Positions 12,101 through 25,364 are shown, counted from the first letter of the stretch. The stretch: 64,000 nt of DNA from Amphibalanus amphitrite (GCF_019059575.1 NW_024881566.1:248001-312000), one strand, 5' to 3'. A program made the numbers and translations. The notes: generated from the letters alone by a model not told the origin.

Positions 12101-15100
12101 GGCAATAAACTGGCAAATCATCTCAAACGGTGTGCGGGGGGCGGAGAGAGAGTCCGGGGAGGGGAGGGGGAGAGGAGCCGACGAGGCTGCCAATCTCGCC
12201 GAGAGGTTCGGGCCATATATCATCGCGGGGCGGCGTGCATTATCCGTAGAGCACACAGCGGCGGCGAGCCGGAGGAGGAGCGGACAGCGCGGCTTCTCCC
12301 CTCCGCGGAGAGAGACGGGTGCGGAGACAGCCGGCCGTCGGTCGGAGAACGACTGTCGTCATCAGCTAATGACGAACGCCGTCATCAGCCGATTGTTGGC
12401 GGTCAGGCAGGCGCTGACGCCATTCGTCGGGTAGACCTGTCAGCTCACGGATTAACCACAATCTCATCACCGGTAGCCACAAACCGGAAAAAGACTAACT
12501 TTATACCGGCAGCTCAGTGTAACCGGTCTCCGACCCACTCCACGGACTCTGAGGTTTGTGCCCCTCAGATCACTCAGGTCGGTCGCATTCGGTCGGCAAC
12601 AGCAGCAGGTGTGGCGGCAGCGGCGGGGGCGGGGGCGGGGGCGGCTGGTGCGCCATGTCCGCCGCCCCCGCCCGAGCCGGTCCGACTCCGCCCCGAGACA
12701 GCGGCGGCCCTGCACCTGTTCACTGTTCGCTGTCCACTGAGACAGTGTCTCTGGCCTGGCGCCTGTCCTCAGTCCAGTGAGGCAGTGGCTCCCACCCGGC
12801 GATCATTCTCTGTCCAGTGATGCAGTGGGACTGTATCCCACTCCAGATTGCCACCTCTGCAGTGAGGCAGTCGTGACTGGATGTCAATCGAAAACAGACT
12901 TTTTGGCATAACGATACCAAAAGCAGTGCAGTGATGCAGTGAGGCAGTCGTTACGGTGCAGGTCACCACAGTTACGGACAGTTGACTGTCCGTTGTCACC
13001 CTGTCAGCGGCGGTTTTGTTTGGGACGAGTTCAGCTTCCGCTCTGAAGACAGACAGAACTGGCATGCCAAAAGTTGACCTGACCTGGAGCCAAAGAGCGG
13101 CTGATCTTCAAACGCAGTCACTTGACTGGGACCTGTGATTCGTGGCAGTTGACTGTCAATTCGAACTAGCTTGATCGCGAGCTGATAAGGCGGAGAAAGC
13201 TGTTCAACGTGCTTCACCTGCACCGAGTGCTGTGTCAAACATGATTTACGATCACAAATCGGCTGAACACGTGATGTGTGTGATCATTCAGAATCGTACA
13301 GCCCGAGCCGAGCCGAGCCGCGTCGGGGCCACGCTCTCCATACACATGAGCCCAGCAGACCACGTGACGCTCCTGCAAAGGCCAGCCCGAAGCACCTCAG
13401 CGCCGACCGCCTCGGTCCCACGGCGCTAACCGCAGGTGTGACCGCGGTTCTCAGCCTTGACCACAGCACACAACGGGTCCAGATCACACCACGCCGCATG
13501 GAGCTGTGTGAAGCAGCCCTATTCCTGCGCCGATCGTAGGTGTAGTGGAAACTCGACGCTGAATCTCATTAAGGCTCGATCAGCATCAATCACCTGTTTA
13601 GCATATTTACAACACTAAAGGAAACCATCAGACCCGACAGACGAAAGTTGACGCCCCTCGCCCGGTATGGAGAGGGCGTACGCTTTTCCGATATCGCGGC
13701 GGCACTCCCGATATACAGAGATAGATATGTATAGATAGATCCCGATATGTACAGAGAGCGTTAAGTGCCAGTGGAGCACACCCAATAAAAGCCGGCTCAG
13801 GTGCGCGATCTCCCCAGCTCCGGTCTGTCCTGTGACCTTCCCTCCGTTGTCCATCTGTCTCGCTATGTCTCGTTCTGACCACGGTACGGTCGCTACTCCT
13901 GACCAGCCGCCACCTGGCAGCAGTCGACAGGGTCTCTGATAACGGGCGGCACGCCGGTACGGACCGACCACGTGAGTACTGAGTACACACTGGCCGACGC
14001 CCCGCGTACACACGCGTCGAGTCCCTATCGGGGCAGAGGGATCAGTGGAGCACCGCACCGGGCGTGTGACACCCGACCACGCCTTACGGAAGAGCGCTAA
14101 CCTATACGCTCACCCCGTAGTCGGCATAATGCCAATGGGCAATGGGCATTCGTTGAGCATAAGAGGCAAACACGAATACAGCTACCGGACAAGGCGAAAG
14201 GTTTTTTTTTGCGGACTGACGAAGGACGATGTGATGTCTAACTGCCCGATAAATATGGCTCCTACTAATAAGCAGAATATGAACGGCTGCGCCTCAATCA
14301 TTAAAAATGAATAATGAACTTTAGGTATTTAAGCACGGAAGAAAATAATTCCTTTCAACCTACCTACACCAACAGCAGTTCTAGGGACACTTCTATCCAA
14401 CAAAGCACTGGTCTGTACTTTTATGCCATTGACAGGTTCAACAGACGAGTCATCCAGTCTGTTTTTTTTTTTTTAATCGCCTGTCGTAGTCTACCAAATA
14501 ACCTTACGGCGTTAGTAGGTTTAGGCTCAGTGGACTGAGCAGGTTGCACCAGTTTCTCCGCCACTGGGTGGCGCCAGTGCACGCCTCGCCGCCGGCACGG
14601 TCGGCTCCACAGACGTCCGAGAAGATACCGAGCGAACCCGCTGGACGATATCCGGTAAACCCACCGCGGTCACGGCCTGAGGAGATGGGAGAACCGTCCG
14701 ATTTCGACGAGACGCCTTACTCGAACTGTAAACATTTCAGCAGCAACTTCTTCCTCATTCCCCGACAGGCTGCGATAGTGAATGGAGTATGATAGGACGG
14801 CGAACCGTTGCAAGGGATCCGAAACTTTGGCAAGGCCCTCGCAGGCGGCGACAGTGGTCGGTGGCGATGACAGCGGCAAGTAGGCGGTCAAACAGAGTAG
14901 TGCACCAGTTAGGGCCTAAACTGACGTTCATCTGTAATGTGGTCCACGGCTTGATGGTTGCGAGCCAGTGCCCCTTCGCAACAGCATCAACGTTTCACAA
15001 GTGATCACGACGAGTCACAGTTACCGTCTCTGTGAGCGAATCAGCATCCGACCCATCCCCCGGACACACTGAGTCACCTTTTCCCAGTTCAACCCCGCTG

Positions 15101-16629
15101 CGAGTCACTCATCGCTGCGAGTCACGCGGCAAGCTGAGTCATCCGTGACGCCAGTTCTCGGAGACGTCACTTGGCAGTTTTCAGCGCCCTGTCAGCAGCA
15201 GTTCCCCCATCCAAACTGCTGACAGCAGCCGGCGCGCTGGCCACAGACCAGGCTTCCCAGACCTATATCACAAACACACACGTATGTATCCGTTCAGACC
15301 ACAAACCCCAGCGGCCCACACCGCACGGTGAAACCCGCACCATCACCCGCACACACAACACCGGTGGTCGGATCCGGTGACGACACCACTCTGACGTCAT
15401 CGTCGACAGTTCCGGCGCAGCGCCGGAAGGGCGACCCGGAGATGTGACGTCACAGCCGGAGGCAGCTCCGTCCGTTCTGTGGTCTGAAGCAGCTCCTCTA
15501 GTCATCCTCCCGTCTGAGACAGGGCAGCTGAAGGCTCTCCAGGCTCGGTACTAGGTTTAGAGCAGGGTCTGTTTACCAAGCCGTGTGTATCAGCACCAGC
15601 CTCACCCGGTGGTCTAACGGAACGTCGCGTTCATGGCGGTACACGCCTCCCGCCTAACGTAAAAGCTTCCTTGGCTCCTCGGCGCACTGTTTGACCGGGT
15701 CGGCTTTAATCCCGTGTTGACTCGGCCGCTCACGTACTGGGTGCCGGCGGCCGAGGGCCCGCTGGACAAGCCGCGATGTTGTAAGAGCCGCGTGTTTTCC
15801 TTGGCCGTCGAGCCGGGCGGCGGCGTCGGGCGCAAAGTCGAGCCCTGACGCCCGAGACGAGCAGTTTCCGACAGACGTTCATTTGACGGGGTTTGATCGT
15901 CAGCGAGGGTACACGCCGAGCGCGGGCAGATGACCTGATGATGAATTGGGGTTTTTGGGCGCCCGGACTACAGTGGTCATCGGCGCCCAACATCGGCGTC
16001 CAGCAGATGACCTATCGAGGCTGGACGCGAGGGCGGCGGAGTCACTGACGCCTTGTGCCGGTGGTGAAATACAGGGCATCGTGAATCCAAAACCGTCCAG
16101 CATAACAATAAATGTTTCGTCAGCCCAATGATCGAAAAATCAAGAGCGATGCCATCCTCCGATTGTTGGACATTACTCGGACCAAAAACCCATCGGGACT
16201 CACCTTTGTTGTGGAGCTCAGATGCAGTTCGTTGTTCGGGTGGGTCGTTCGGGAATAAAAGGCACAGCACGGGCAGTTCTCCGACTCTGTAACACAAACC
16301 ATGAGTCAGTAACGGAACGGGCTGCCAGCCTAATAAAACGTAGGCTGCAAGAGGTCATGGCAGAATAGAGCAACTAGAGGAGCATCAAGGCATCAAGAGG
16401 AGCTTCTTGACGACGGTGTTTACTCCGACGAATGCATCCTATATCAACACCATCCGTGGGCCAGCCACCCATCACGCAACACATGGAAACGACTAACGAC
16501 TGTGTGGATGCTCCATTCGGCATCTTCACAGCTTTGCAATAGGTAGCTTTGTTTCTCAATGTAGGCAGCTTTTAGGCAGCTAGCCCCAAGGCACAAAGAG
16601 CATGCCCCGGCTTCTCCATTCCCCCACCA
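9119..16629. other. Intergenic DNA, GC-rich with AT-richer islands
   Basis: No gene was identified. The AT-richer part (about 9180-9700) has an open frame of 147 codons with no recognisable features. Segments 10,020-10,420 and 12,040-12,240 are GC-rich with short Hox/homeodomain-like AT cores. 12,600-12,680 holds a GGGGGC tract, 12,760-12,950 an irregular CAGTGAGGCAGT repeat, and 15,447-15,454 a palindromic TGACGTCA. Large overlapping frames on both strands at 10,600-11,600 reflect base composition. Confidence 0.45.
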
Positions 16630-16785
16630 GTAGGGTGGTCCACATTTACATGGTAAAAAATAAAGTTCGTCAGATTCTTCGGGCCGGGTCGGAATTCTTG
16701 TCGATACTATAGCACAAGCTTCTGTGCAAAATTTCAAAGATTGGATGATTTTATCCCGTCCCGCAAAGCGGTCAAAGTTTCCATT
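16630..16785 (-). repeat. Left arm of a degenerate inverted repeat pair
   Basis: This segment is the reverse complement, with substitutions and small gaps, of 18,528-18,682. Shared landmarks are TAGGGTGGTCCA, CGGGCCGGGTCGGAATTCTTGTCGATA (27 bp, described rather than typed in full elsewhere) and CCCGTCCCGCAAAGCG. On the coding strand both arms can be read as a decayed IDKNSDPAR-type peptide. They could be two opposed copies of one transposon or the ends of a composite element around the pseudogene between them. Confidence 0.6.
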
Positions 16786-17184
16786 ATATGTACCAGCCTT
16801 CAGTATAGGGCGAATACTTGTCTTTCAACATTGCCCAGTCGCGCCAGCGGCTATCTACCAAAGAGCTTGCATGCTCAACACACCAACCCTCTCTAGCCTT
16901 CTCAATGATAGATCTAGTCTTCCTATCAGCCACAGGCAGGAACGATAATCCACAGTTCCTGTTGCAGTTCCTGTTCTCAGTGCCAGGAGCAAGGGCCTGT
17001 ATGCCAGGAGGTGTGAATGCATTACGCTAGTTAGGAATTTGCCTGCGTCTGGGATGGCCGCTGAAGCTGCAAAAGGCACACGCTCAATCACCGAAATGTG
17101 GCTTGTTTTGGCAGCCAGAAGCAAATCCTTGCTGGGTGAAACAGCCTCTTACGAAATGCATGACGCATCTTTTCACTTTTCACA

Positions 17185-18090
17185 CCATCCGCCTTCCGGC
17201 CCGGGACTCCCGAGATCCCGTCCTTCAAGCGGTTTGTAAAGTGGTGGCAGCTCACGGACCGAGTGTCGTTCAAACCGCTCAATGACTTCATTGACTTCGC
17301 CGACAAGATGATCGTCACCTGACGCGCGTTGCTGATGAAGCAGCGGCCCCATGATTACTACCGCAATGTGGTGTACTTCACCACCGCCGTGATGGACGGT
17401 GACTTGGAAGCGAGCATCCTGAAACCGGTTGCCCTACAACGTGCTCGTTGGATGGCAAAGTTGATCAACACGTAAGATCTCTCAAGTCAAGAACACTCTC
17501 AAGAACACTCTTCTGTCAGCCTCAGCTTGCGCTCACCGAGCACGAGAAGAGGACGATGGTCCGGTTCACCGCCTTCATCGTCACAAGGTAATTAGCACCG
17601 TGGCTGTCTGCCCACTGATCGACCTCAGCATCGTGAACTGACATCGCCCTCCGCCAAGGCTCCTACCGCTTACCACACAGATATCGGACGGTAACCGGGC
17701 AAGGTGATGGGCAAGGCCATCGGTCTCTCCTTCTTCAACGACGGGACGACGGTCGAGGAAAAGAGGCGATCGCCACCTCCATGCAGCAGCGGCTGAGAGA
17801 GAAGAACCCTGCCGCGCCAAAGTCGCCCTCGACGCAGTGGGGCAGCGCTCGCTGGCGTCGTTTGCATCTGTCGGTCGGTACGTCCCTCGGGGCCAGCCAC
17901 GATTTCCTCAAAGTCGACTCCGCCGAGTGGTCAGACAATGACGACTTGACCACTGCTCATCGGCGACCGGCACATATACGGGTGGTGAACGACTTTGCGA
18001 GAGCTGGGTATTGCACTGTTGCCCTCACCAGTGGGAAATTTTTAGCGCCATCGCGCACGGCAAGGAATAGTGAAAGCACTTCCTTCAGGT
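17185..18090 (+). pseudogene. Frameshifted relic of an uncharacterised invertebrate TE-like protein family
   Basis: Coding-like peptides are spread over two frames with stops between them. They include FKRFVKWWQLTDRVSF (from 17,224), HDYYRNVVYFTTAVMDGD and ALQRARWMAKLI (17,350-17,470), LALTEHEKRTMVRFTAFIV (about 17,526), GKAIGLSFFNDGTTVEEKR (about 17,710) and DFLKVDSAEW followed by RVVNDFARAG (17,900-18,010). The order of an ARWMAK motif, then an LTxxEK-FxxFIV stretch, then a RVVNDxA motif matches my memory of a family found widely in crustaceans, aphids and Hydra and usually left as 'uncharacterized protein'. Its function is unknown to me. At least one in-frame stop and three frame changes make this copy non-functional. 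It lies between two inverted repeat arms, so it may have been the coding part of a transposon. Confidence 0.5.
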
Positions 18091-18141
18091 CGAGGAGCAC
18101 CACTGCACCGGGCGTTGCATCCGAGAGGGATATTATTGGTG

Positions 18142-18333
18142 CTATTGGTCTCAAGATAGGGGCCCAGGCGACCTGTAGTTCGGATGCGGTGAATACCCTC
18201 ACCCTCGCCACAATTCGAGTGGGGGTTGCGCTGGGTGGGAGGAGGGATGCACTCGGCCGACCTGTGGGGAGGGTAAGGGTATTCACCGCATTAAAACTAC
18301 AGGTCGCCTGGGCCCTTATATTGAGACCAATAG
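18142..18333. mobile_element. Foldback hairpin element
   Basis: The left half (starting CTATTGGTCTCAAGATAGGG) is repeated in reverse complement in the right half (ending ATTGAGACCAATAG). The arms are about 65 bp with few mismatches and the spacer about 60 bp, so a single strand would form a long hairpin. No clear target duplication is visible. There is no coding capacity. Confidence 0.65.
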
Positions 18334-18527
18334 TACATGATGGCATGCACGGTGGATTTAGTTCTTTTATCTATACCAGATATGCTATTTTCACGGATGC
18401 CCATTCCACTCTGATGTGTTTCTCTCCTTTGCTGTTCTTTTTAATGACTGCCAGTGCTTATTGAGCGAAAAATGTGGACTGAGTGCGAAAATTCGTATTA
18501 TCGCTCATCCCGTTATTGATAACATAG

Positions 18528-18682
18528 GGAAAACTTTGGTCGCTTTGCGGGACGGGATAAATTTATCCGATCGCAATAAAATTTTGCACACAACCTTGTA
18601 TCATGGTATCGACAAGAATTCCGACCCGGCCCGAAAGATCCTAGAAACTTTTGCAAAATGGACCACCCTACCCACCAGCACC
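18528..18682 (+). repeat. Right arm of the degenerate inverted repeat pair
   Basis: This is the inverted partner of 16,630-16,785. In the forward frame it reads as a peptide containing IDKNSDPARKILETFAKW, which looks like former coding sequence. The left arm has the same peptide interrupted by stops. Confidence 0.55.
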
Positions 18683-19873
18683 TCGAGCGTCCGACTATGC
18701 CAAACGGCCCAGAGATAAGCTGGCGACGATCGTATAAACAACACCACTGCAGCGATTCACCGCACGTTTTGACGTGGCTACGGGGCACACGGTGCGACGG
18801 CATTTCGCAACGAAGGCTCTCCTAGGCCGGTCGTCCATAACCGCCTGCTCCACACGCCAGGACACAAAGCTCCCCACCCGACGGCAGCCGTCCGCAGCAC
18901 GCCGGCCGATGATACAAAGTTACCGGCGTCGCTCGGCGCGTTTGCGTAAGATAGGCGATATTGGGTTACCCACGACCGTTATTGGGTAGTGAGTGTCAGC
19001 GAAATTGCAGCGAAGTTTGCAGTGGGCTCTGCTGGCGCCGACCGGCCACCTGGACTCGCTCGGGCAGGCGAGTACCAGTCTCGACGACTGATAGACGACA
19101 GCGTTTGCTGGCGAGCTGGGTTCGAGTAGCTCAGAGGGAGGGTCAAGGATCGCTCAAGGACCGCGTCCGCCGGAGATGACGAGTCAATAACCAGCAATGA
19201 GACTAACAGGCGGCGCACAGAGTGAGTAAGGCCCAGAGGCCTACTAAAGGTGACGAAACCAGAGCAGTGTCAGTAGTTCATGCATGAGCTTCATGAGTTC
19301 ATGCATGAGCATGGGGAGGTACGAATTTCCAGCAATCTTCCACCACATCTCATGTCCCATCTCGAAAAAAAATCATCAAATGTCCCCACATCCACCGCCC
19401 GCTGTCCACTGACCGCGCACGCCTACACCGGCCGACACCGCCGCCCGTCTAATGACCGAGCCTCTGCGGCCGTCCGGACCATCAGCGCGGCCGGTCGCCG
19501 TACTATGAGGTCAGCGCGGCCGACGTCACAGGTCCTCGTCCAGCAGCGCGGCGGGCGGAGAGCGGCGCGGCGGCCGGCGCCATATATGGTTATCGACACC
19601 CTGCCGCCGAGCCCCGAGCACGGCCGGCCAGGTCAGCAGCCCAAGGCCGGCCGGCCGGCCGGCATCTGCCGCTCCTGGCCTGAACTGAGGGGAGGAGCAC
19701 GACTCCAATATACAGGGAGAGTCAGCCGGAGGCCAGAGACGGCTCTATGGAGTCGGTCAGAGTCAGGTGACGGCTCTATAATGAATATCAGAGACAAAGA
19801 TGGGGAGAAAGCGATGTAGATAGAAGAGCTGAAGGAAAACGATGAACATTAACAAGGATAAGAAATCTCCAAA

Positions 19874-20080
<207 letters not shown>

Positions 20081-21267
20081 CCCCCGACTTCTCTCCCATC
20101 CTGTCGTCCACAGGTGCGAGGAAGTTTGTCGCGAAGTAAGCCATTATTTGATATTTCCACAGCTGATGAGTGTAATAACGAGTCGTAGTAAATGGTACTG
20201 AGAGGCGGAAGACACCCGTAAATATTAGATCCCATCAGGCCCGAACAAAAAAAGAAAGAACTTTTTCCTGTTGATGGCGTTAGAAATGACGATGGCAGAT
20301 CATATAATCCAAATCGGACAACCACGATTATCTAGGCATACCATCACAGCCCCGGTGTTGCCTCTTCAGCGGCTGCTGGTTCGGCTCGACTGCCTCAGAT
20401 CGGACAGAGGTCACGTGACCGGGCTGTCCGTCCCCGACCCCCGGTCAACGCTGATGGCCTGCGACACGTGCCACCGAGCCCGATGTCCTGTCACCCCCGA
20501 TCCGGCACTGGCCGCAGAGGCGCTCCGACAGCGCGTTCCAGGCCGGCTCGGGTGTAGCTTTGTGCCCGGTGGCGTGACAGCGCTCCACATGGAGCGACTC
20601 TAATCGCGCCTGACATCAGCGTCGGCCATTGGGACAAGTTGTGCCAATCGTCCGAGGAACGACCCAGACGGCGCAGTGTCACGACCCGCTGACTGCTGAC
20701 TCACTGCCGGTCTCAGTTCTGCTAGAGATCCCTCGGGAGATTAAATACAGCAAGTTCACCAGTTCACAAACAATATCCCCCAAACCACTGCGGAGCGCAC
20801 ACAAATCGCCAGCAGCCGCCGCCTGCCCTTGGAGCACCTGTCACACATCTCCCCCTTCCCAGCACCCAGCGACGAGGCCGTATAGTGCGCGTTGGACAGC
20901 GTGCTGTCTCCCACCGCCGTACCGAACAGCGCCAGATGCTGGTTCGGTCAGGGTGAAGGAGACGGGAGGGTAGGGGAGCCAGCGAGAGACAGAGACATCC
21001 GAAACCCGTCCCGTCCCACAGATGTGGGCCATTCTCCGAGCCACGTGTGGGAGGCGCGCCGTATGCTCACACAAGACGAGCAGGGTGGCGTAAACTGGGT
21101 TCTGATGTCGCAATAAAAAAAAAAACTGGAAAGGAAAACAGTTAACATTGGCGGACAGGTGCACAGCATCATATCACATGATGGCAGTACATTCGGTTCT
21201 GAATCGTGTTGCATGTTTCTGTACAATGGGCAATGCACACTGGCTTATAAGTAGTAAAAATGCGTGG

Positions 21268-21345
21268 TCTGGCTTAGATATCCACTATACAAAATATCCG
21301 GATTTCGGTCTGGCTCAAGTCCGCTATACGAAAAATCCAGATTTC
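21268..21345 (+). repeat. Short tandem duplication (~40 bp x2)
   Basis: Two imperfect direct copies share TGGCT, then CACTATAC or CGCTATAC, then AAAATATCCGGATTT or AAAAATCCAGATTTC. No other function is seen. Confidence 0.6.
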
Positions 21346-21590
21346 ATCTCCTAGCCAGCAGCACGATATTCTGGGCACTACACCGCTCCAAACGGGTCAA
21401 CTGTCGGGGAGAGCCCACAGCTGAGCGTTCGTTCCCAGCAGCTCCGAGGTCAGCACTGGCGGCCGACCCGGGGAGCTCCACTGCTGGGGCCAAGGTCAGC
21501 ACGAGCGTGAAGAACCCCGCGACCCGACCTCTCGCCTCGCCCCGGTGCCGACAAAGCTACGACGCTGACAGAGGGGCAGAGAGAGGCAGG

Positions 21591-21691
<101 letters not shown>

Positions 21692-24502
21692 GCAAAGACG
21701 CGAGTGGGGGCGGGCGGCCGATAGCGGATCGAACCAGGTCACCAGCAACAAAAAGGCGCCGCCTGTCGCGCCGTCGCTGCCGAGGGTCGAGGAGCCCGCT
21801 GGGCTTTACAGCGGGTTCTGCCAGCTCACACACCGCTGCTAACGAGCCAACGGCCCTCTCTGGCGACAAGACACAGGTCATCAGCGCCGACAGCGGCGCG
21901 GCGGACGGCCGAAGGCGGTGGCGCCGACGAAAATCTGGCAGGGCGGCAAGCCCTACGTCAGGGTTCCGGTGAAACCTGGCCGGCCGCGCCAGCTCGTGAC
22001 CGACCACCGATATTTGTGATAGCAGCCAGAGAACCGGATCACGCCGATCGGCCCGCATGGGAAGCTGTGAACCGCGGCTCCGCCAATCTAGACCTTCAAT
22101 TGAGCCGAGCGGGAACGTCTCCGGGCCGAGTGGGACCGTCCCGTCTCCAGGCCAGCAGAGCGGCCCGATAGCGTCCAGGGCCGGACAGTGACATCCTGTA
22201 AGTTCTGCCCTATCAACAGCATGTTGCCCCGCCGGCTGCTGAGCCCACTGCAGAAAACTGGGAAAGGTCGTTGCCAGGATGTCTGTAGGCAGTTGGCAGC
22301 AGCCTCTCGCTGACATCACGCAGGGAACCTGGGCACGGCCGCCGCCGGCGGTACGGACCCGCTGGCACGGCCGTCCCGTGTGACTCAGAGCTCGACCCGG
22401 CCGTGCCCCGAGTCCCGACGGTGGGTCGAGGGACGGGCCGACTCCCAGCCGGGGCCAGAGCCGCTCCCCGGGCTCCCCCGTTCGCCAGACGGGACGAGAC
22501 GGGGCGAGACGCCAGCCGGCGCGGTCCCCGGCGGGGTAAAAATAGTCGCCGCTGCCACCGACAGCGGCACCGACATCGACAGGACGTCCGCAGCCGGCCT
22601 GGAGCGGCCCGGGACCGACGAGGGACGCGCCGCCGCGGCACAACCCGCCGGGGATGGCTGAGACTAGCAACTGGACGGGGAGAGGGTGCAGGGCAGCGCG
22701 GGAAGACGATGGGTCACAAATCACGAGATGTGTCAACTGCACAAAGAAAAGACAGCGACAAAACCAAACTATCATACCTATCCTTAATGCAAAAACAATC
22801 TACCGATATCGCCAAACCAGTTTCTATTTCCAGTTTCCCGCTAAGCAGATACCCAGACGGTTTGCCCTAGCTTTGTGTTCACCGCTCACCCAACACCCTG
22901 GCGGAGCAACCCATCTCCCCTCCCCCTCCCCCACCAGCCCGTGCCCGGCGGCGGAGTGCCCGACGGACAGGGGCGCTTCTATTCGACCTGCGCCGCGACG
23001 GCGAAGCCGGAGCCACCCCGGACAGGTGAGACTGGCCGGCCGGCTCGTCCCGCCTCGGCTGCGCCCATAAACACAGAGCCGCGGCCAACCTAAACAGGCG
23101 CGGCGGCGGCGGCGGCGGCGGCCGGCCGTGCACCGGGGCGGGGGCGGCAGATGCGACCGTGCCGAGCGCAGCGCGCCCCGCGGCAATGAAACCAGTCCGC
23201 GGCCGCTGCAGCGGCGGCACCCAGCTGCACCAGCCTCAAAACACCGCCCTAAACGTCTTACCGCGGCGGCAGACGAGCACGCTGCACCAATGACCGACCA
23301 CATAGTGATTAAGTCGCCCTTTCTGCCAGGGACGCCAGCCAGTAACGGTTGCGCTGGGCGCGTTTGAACGCCGGCCTGGTGGAACACAGAGGCCCTGTGT
23401 GACCTCGCCCAGCCACTGTCAGTGTGCACCGGAGCGGCGTGAAACAACAAACGTCGCGAGACGGACAGGCGCTCGGTGTTCTCGCCCGGCCACTGGATAC
23501 GCCAGTCTGCAGCCGCACGGTCGGCGCAGCCAGGCAGAGTTTGAGTGTAGCCCGAGTAGAATCCGAGCGGCGCTAGAATAGAGCCCGAGCGACGCTAGAC
23601 AGTCCGAGTAGAGCAAGAGCGGCGCCCAATTAGAGCAAGAAACTATTATGTCTTGGACAGCGACACTGCTCAATCGTTGCTGCGACAACAAGAAGTGTCA
23701 GTTTGTTTGGTGGTTTGTTTTAGTTTCAGCCAAGTCAATGACATCACACTGTGTTTATTGAAAGGACGACATGTACCAGACGGAAGCTATGAATAGCCTT
23801 CGAAGGGTGTTACTCTGCCACTTGTTCGCGATCACCAAGTGGGCGCCGCAGAGTGGCACCTGGCGATGGGGCAGACGACTGACTGACGAGCTGGCAGTTG
23901 GCCTCTGAAGACAGACAGACGTCCAGCCGAGAGTGGCAGGAGGCGACTGGAGCGGCGCCTAGCAAAACAGGCGGTAGGCGGTTTAACGCAGCCAACCACC
24001 CAGCACCCACTCAACCAGCTAGCCGCGCATCCAGTCAGCCAGCGAGAGGCTTCTAGTTCTAGTCCCTGCAGAGGCTGCCGTTCTCCCACTATCCCGCCAC
24101 GTCGCCACCAGTCAGACGCTGAACTTCCGTCCACAGCTCGCCGGCACAATACCGCCAGTACTCGACCGCCCCCCGCACCTGCCCGCACCGCCACCGCCGA
24201 GCGTGCACGGGGGCGTGTCCGTGAGCACGCCGTGCACCGGAGCACGCCGCCGCAGAAAGGCCCGATAGTGGAGCACGCCGCCAAAGCACGGTCAAGAGCC
24301 GGAACACGTCGCCACGATGGAGCGGCACGCCCGATCGGCCTGATATGCTCGCGGACGCAGCTGAGGGGAATCACTGACTGGGAATACGTGAGCAGAGTAA
24401 GTGCGTATTATAAACACATTACATTGCTGAGCGAATAGGAAAATCCGTTCCTGATATGCATTTCCTTGCTCATGTGTCTCAAGTAACTGACGGGTGAGGC
24501 GA

Positions 24503-24600
24503 GCTAGCTCAGTGGGCGTTCAGCAGCCCGGCCGACCAGTCACCCTGGCCGGTCGGCCGTCAGGCAGTCCAGCGGGTGCGTGGGACCGAATCCCATGCCG
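24503..24600 (+). ncRNA. tRNA-like (SINE-head-like) sequence
   Basis: An almost canonical polymerase III A box (TAGCTCAGTGGGC, about 24,509-24,521) is followed about 75 nt later by a B-box-like T arm. There GTGGG-ACCGAAT-CCCAT forms a 5-bp stem with a 7-nt loop. The region between does not fold into an obvious tRNA anticodon arm, so this looks like a SINE head or decayed tRNA rather than a working tRNA gene. Confidence 0.3.
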
Positions 24601-24704
24601 TCCCGACATCCGAGCCGCCCCCACCGCCGCTGACGCCCAGATGTGCACATTCCTACGCGCCTGGAAACGGTGCCGGCCGCCCGCGGAACTGGTGCAGCCT
24701 CTGC

Positions 24705-24732
24705 CGGGCGGGGGCGGGGGCGGGGGCGGGGC
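24705..24732 (+). repeat. G-quadruplex-capable GC-box run
   Basis: Five G-runs are separated by single C residues, the same pattern as at 4603-4621 and about 12,623-12,645. Confidence 0.55.
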
Positions 24733-25259
24733 GGCAGCGCCGCTTTGTCTGCCGCCCGCCGCGACCACGGCTCTCCGCCTGCTCCAGTGGTGCCCAGGTG
24801 ACGCACAAATTCCGCCGTCGGCCGGCCACTCCCCGACGCCATGAGTCAGCGCTCAATCCCGACGCTGAATGTCGTGCCCTTCGAACGAAAATAGCAACGC
24901 CTACAGGCTACAACCGAGTGCAGCGACAGAGAACACGCAGCGCAACAACCATTGTATCAAACCAGCTGCGGCAACAGCAGTGCCAGCCGGTCAGGGACTG
25001 TTCCAGTTAGAGCGTCAGGAGCAGGCGGCGACATCGTGTCGCGGCTCAGACTACGGCAGCTGGGGAGATCAGTCCCCGTCCCGGTCACTGGCGGCGTCTG
25101 CGTCACCCGGTGGTACTGGGCGTCATCTGCCGTTCAGGTACTGGACGCCAGCGGGGCCAGCGCCGCCCACCTCCGTTTATCTCTCGCCTCTCTCGGCGGA
25201 GGGCGTGGAGAGCAGCAGTGGCGGGCGTCCGATGCCAGCCAGCGGCCAAAATAGGCCAG

Positions 25260-25320
25260 CCCAGCCGCCGCGTGACGTCACCGGTATGACGTCATCGGCG
25301 CGTGCGCACCTCGTACCGCG
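25260..25320. promoter_or_regulatory. Paired CRE palindromes next to an NRF1-like site
   Basis: Two palindromic CREB/ATF sites, GTGACGTCAC (about 25,273) and ATGACGTCAT (about 25,287), are spaced one and a half helical turns apart. GCGCGTGCGC, close to the NRF1 consensus, follows directly. This is a typical arrangement for a CpG-type promoter, but no downstream exon was recognised on either strand. Confidence 0.35.
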
Positions 25321-25364
25321 GACTCAGCGGGTACCCGGGTGCGTCAGCCAGCCTTCTCTGACCA

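Noticed and set aside
12095-12820. 241-codon frame
   Set aside because: GC-rich, Arg/Gly/Ala-biased translation without recognisable features; other frames are equally open.
15595-15660. tRNA-like GGTGGTCTAACGG string
   Set aside because: No matching T arm or acceptor stem.
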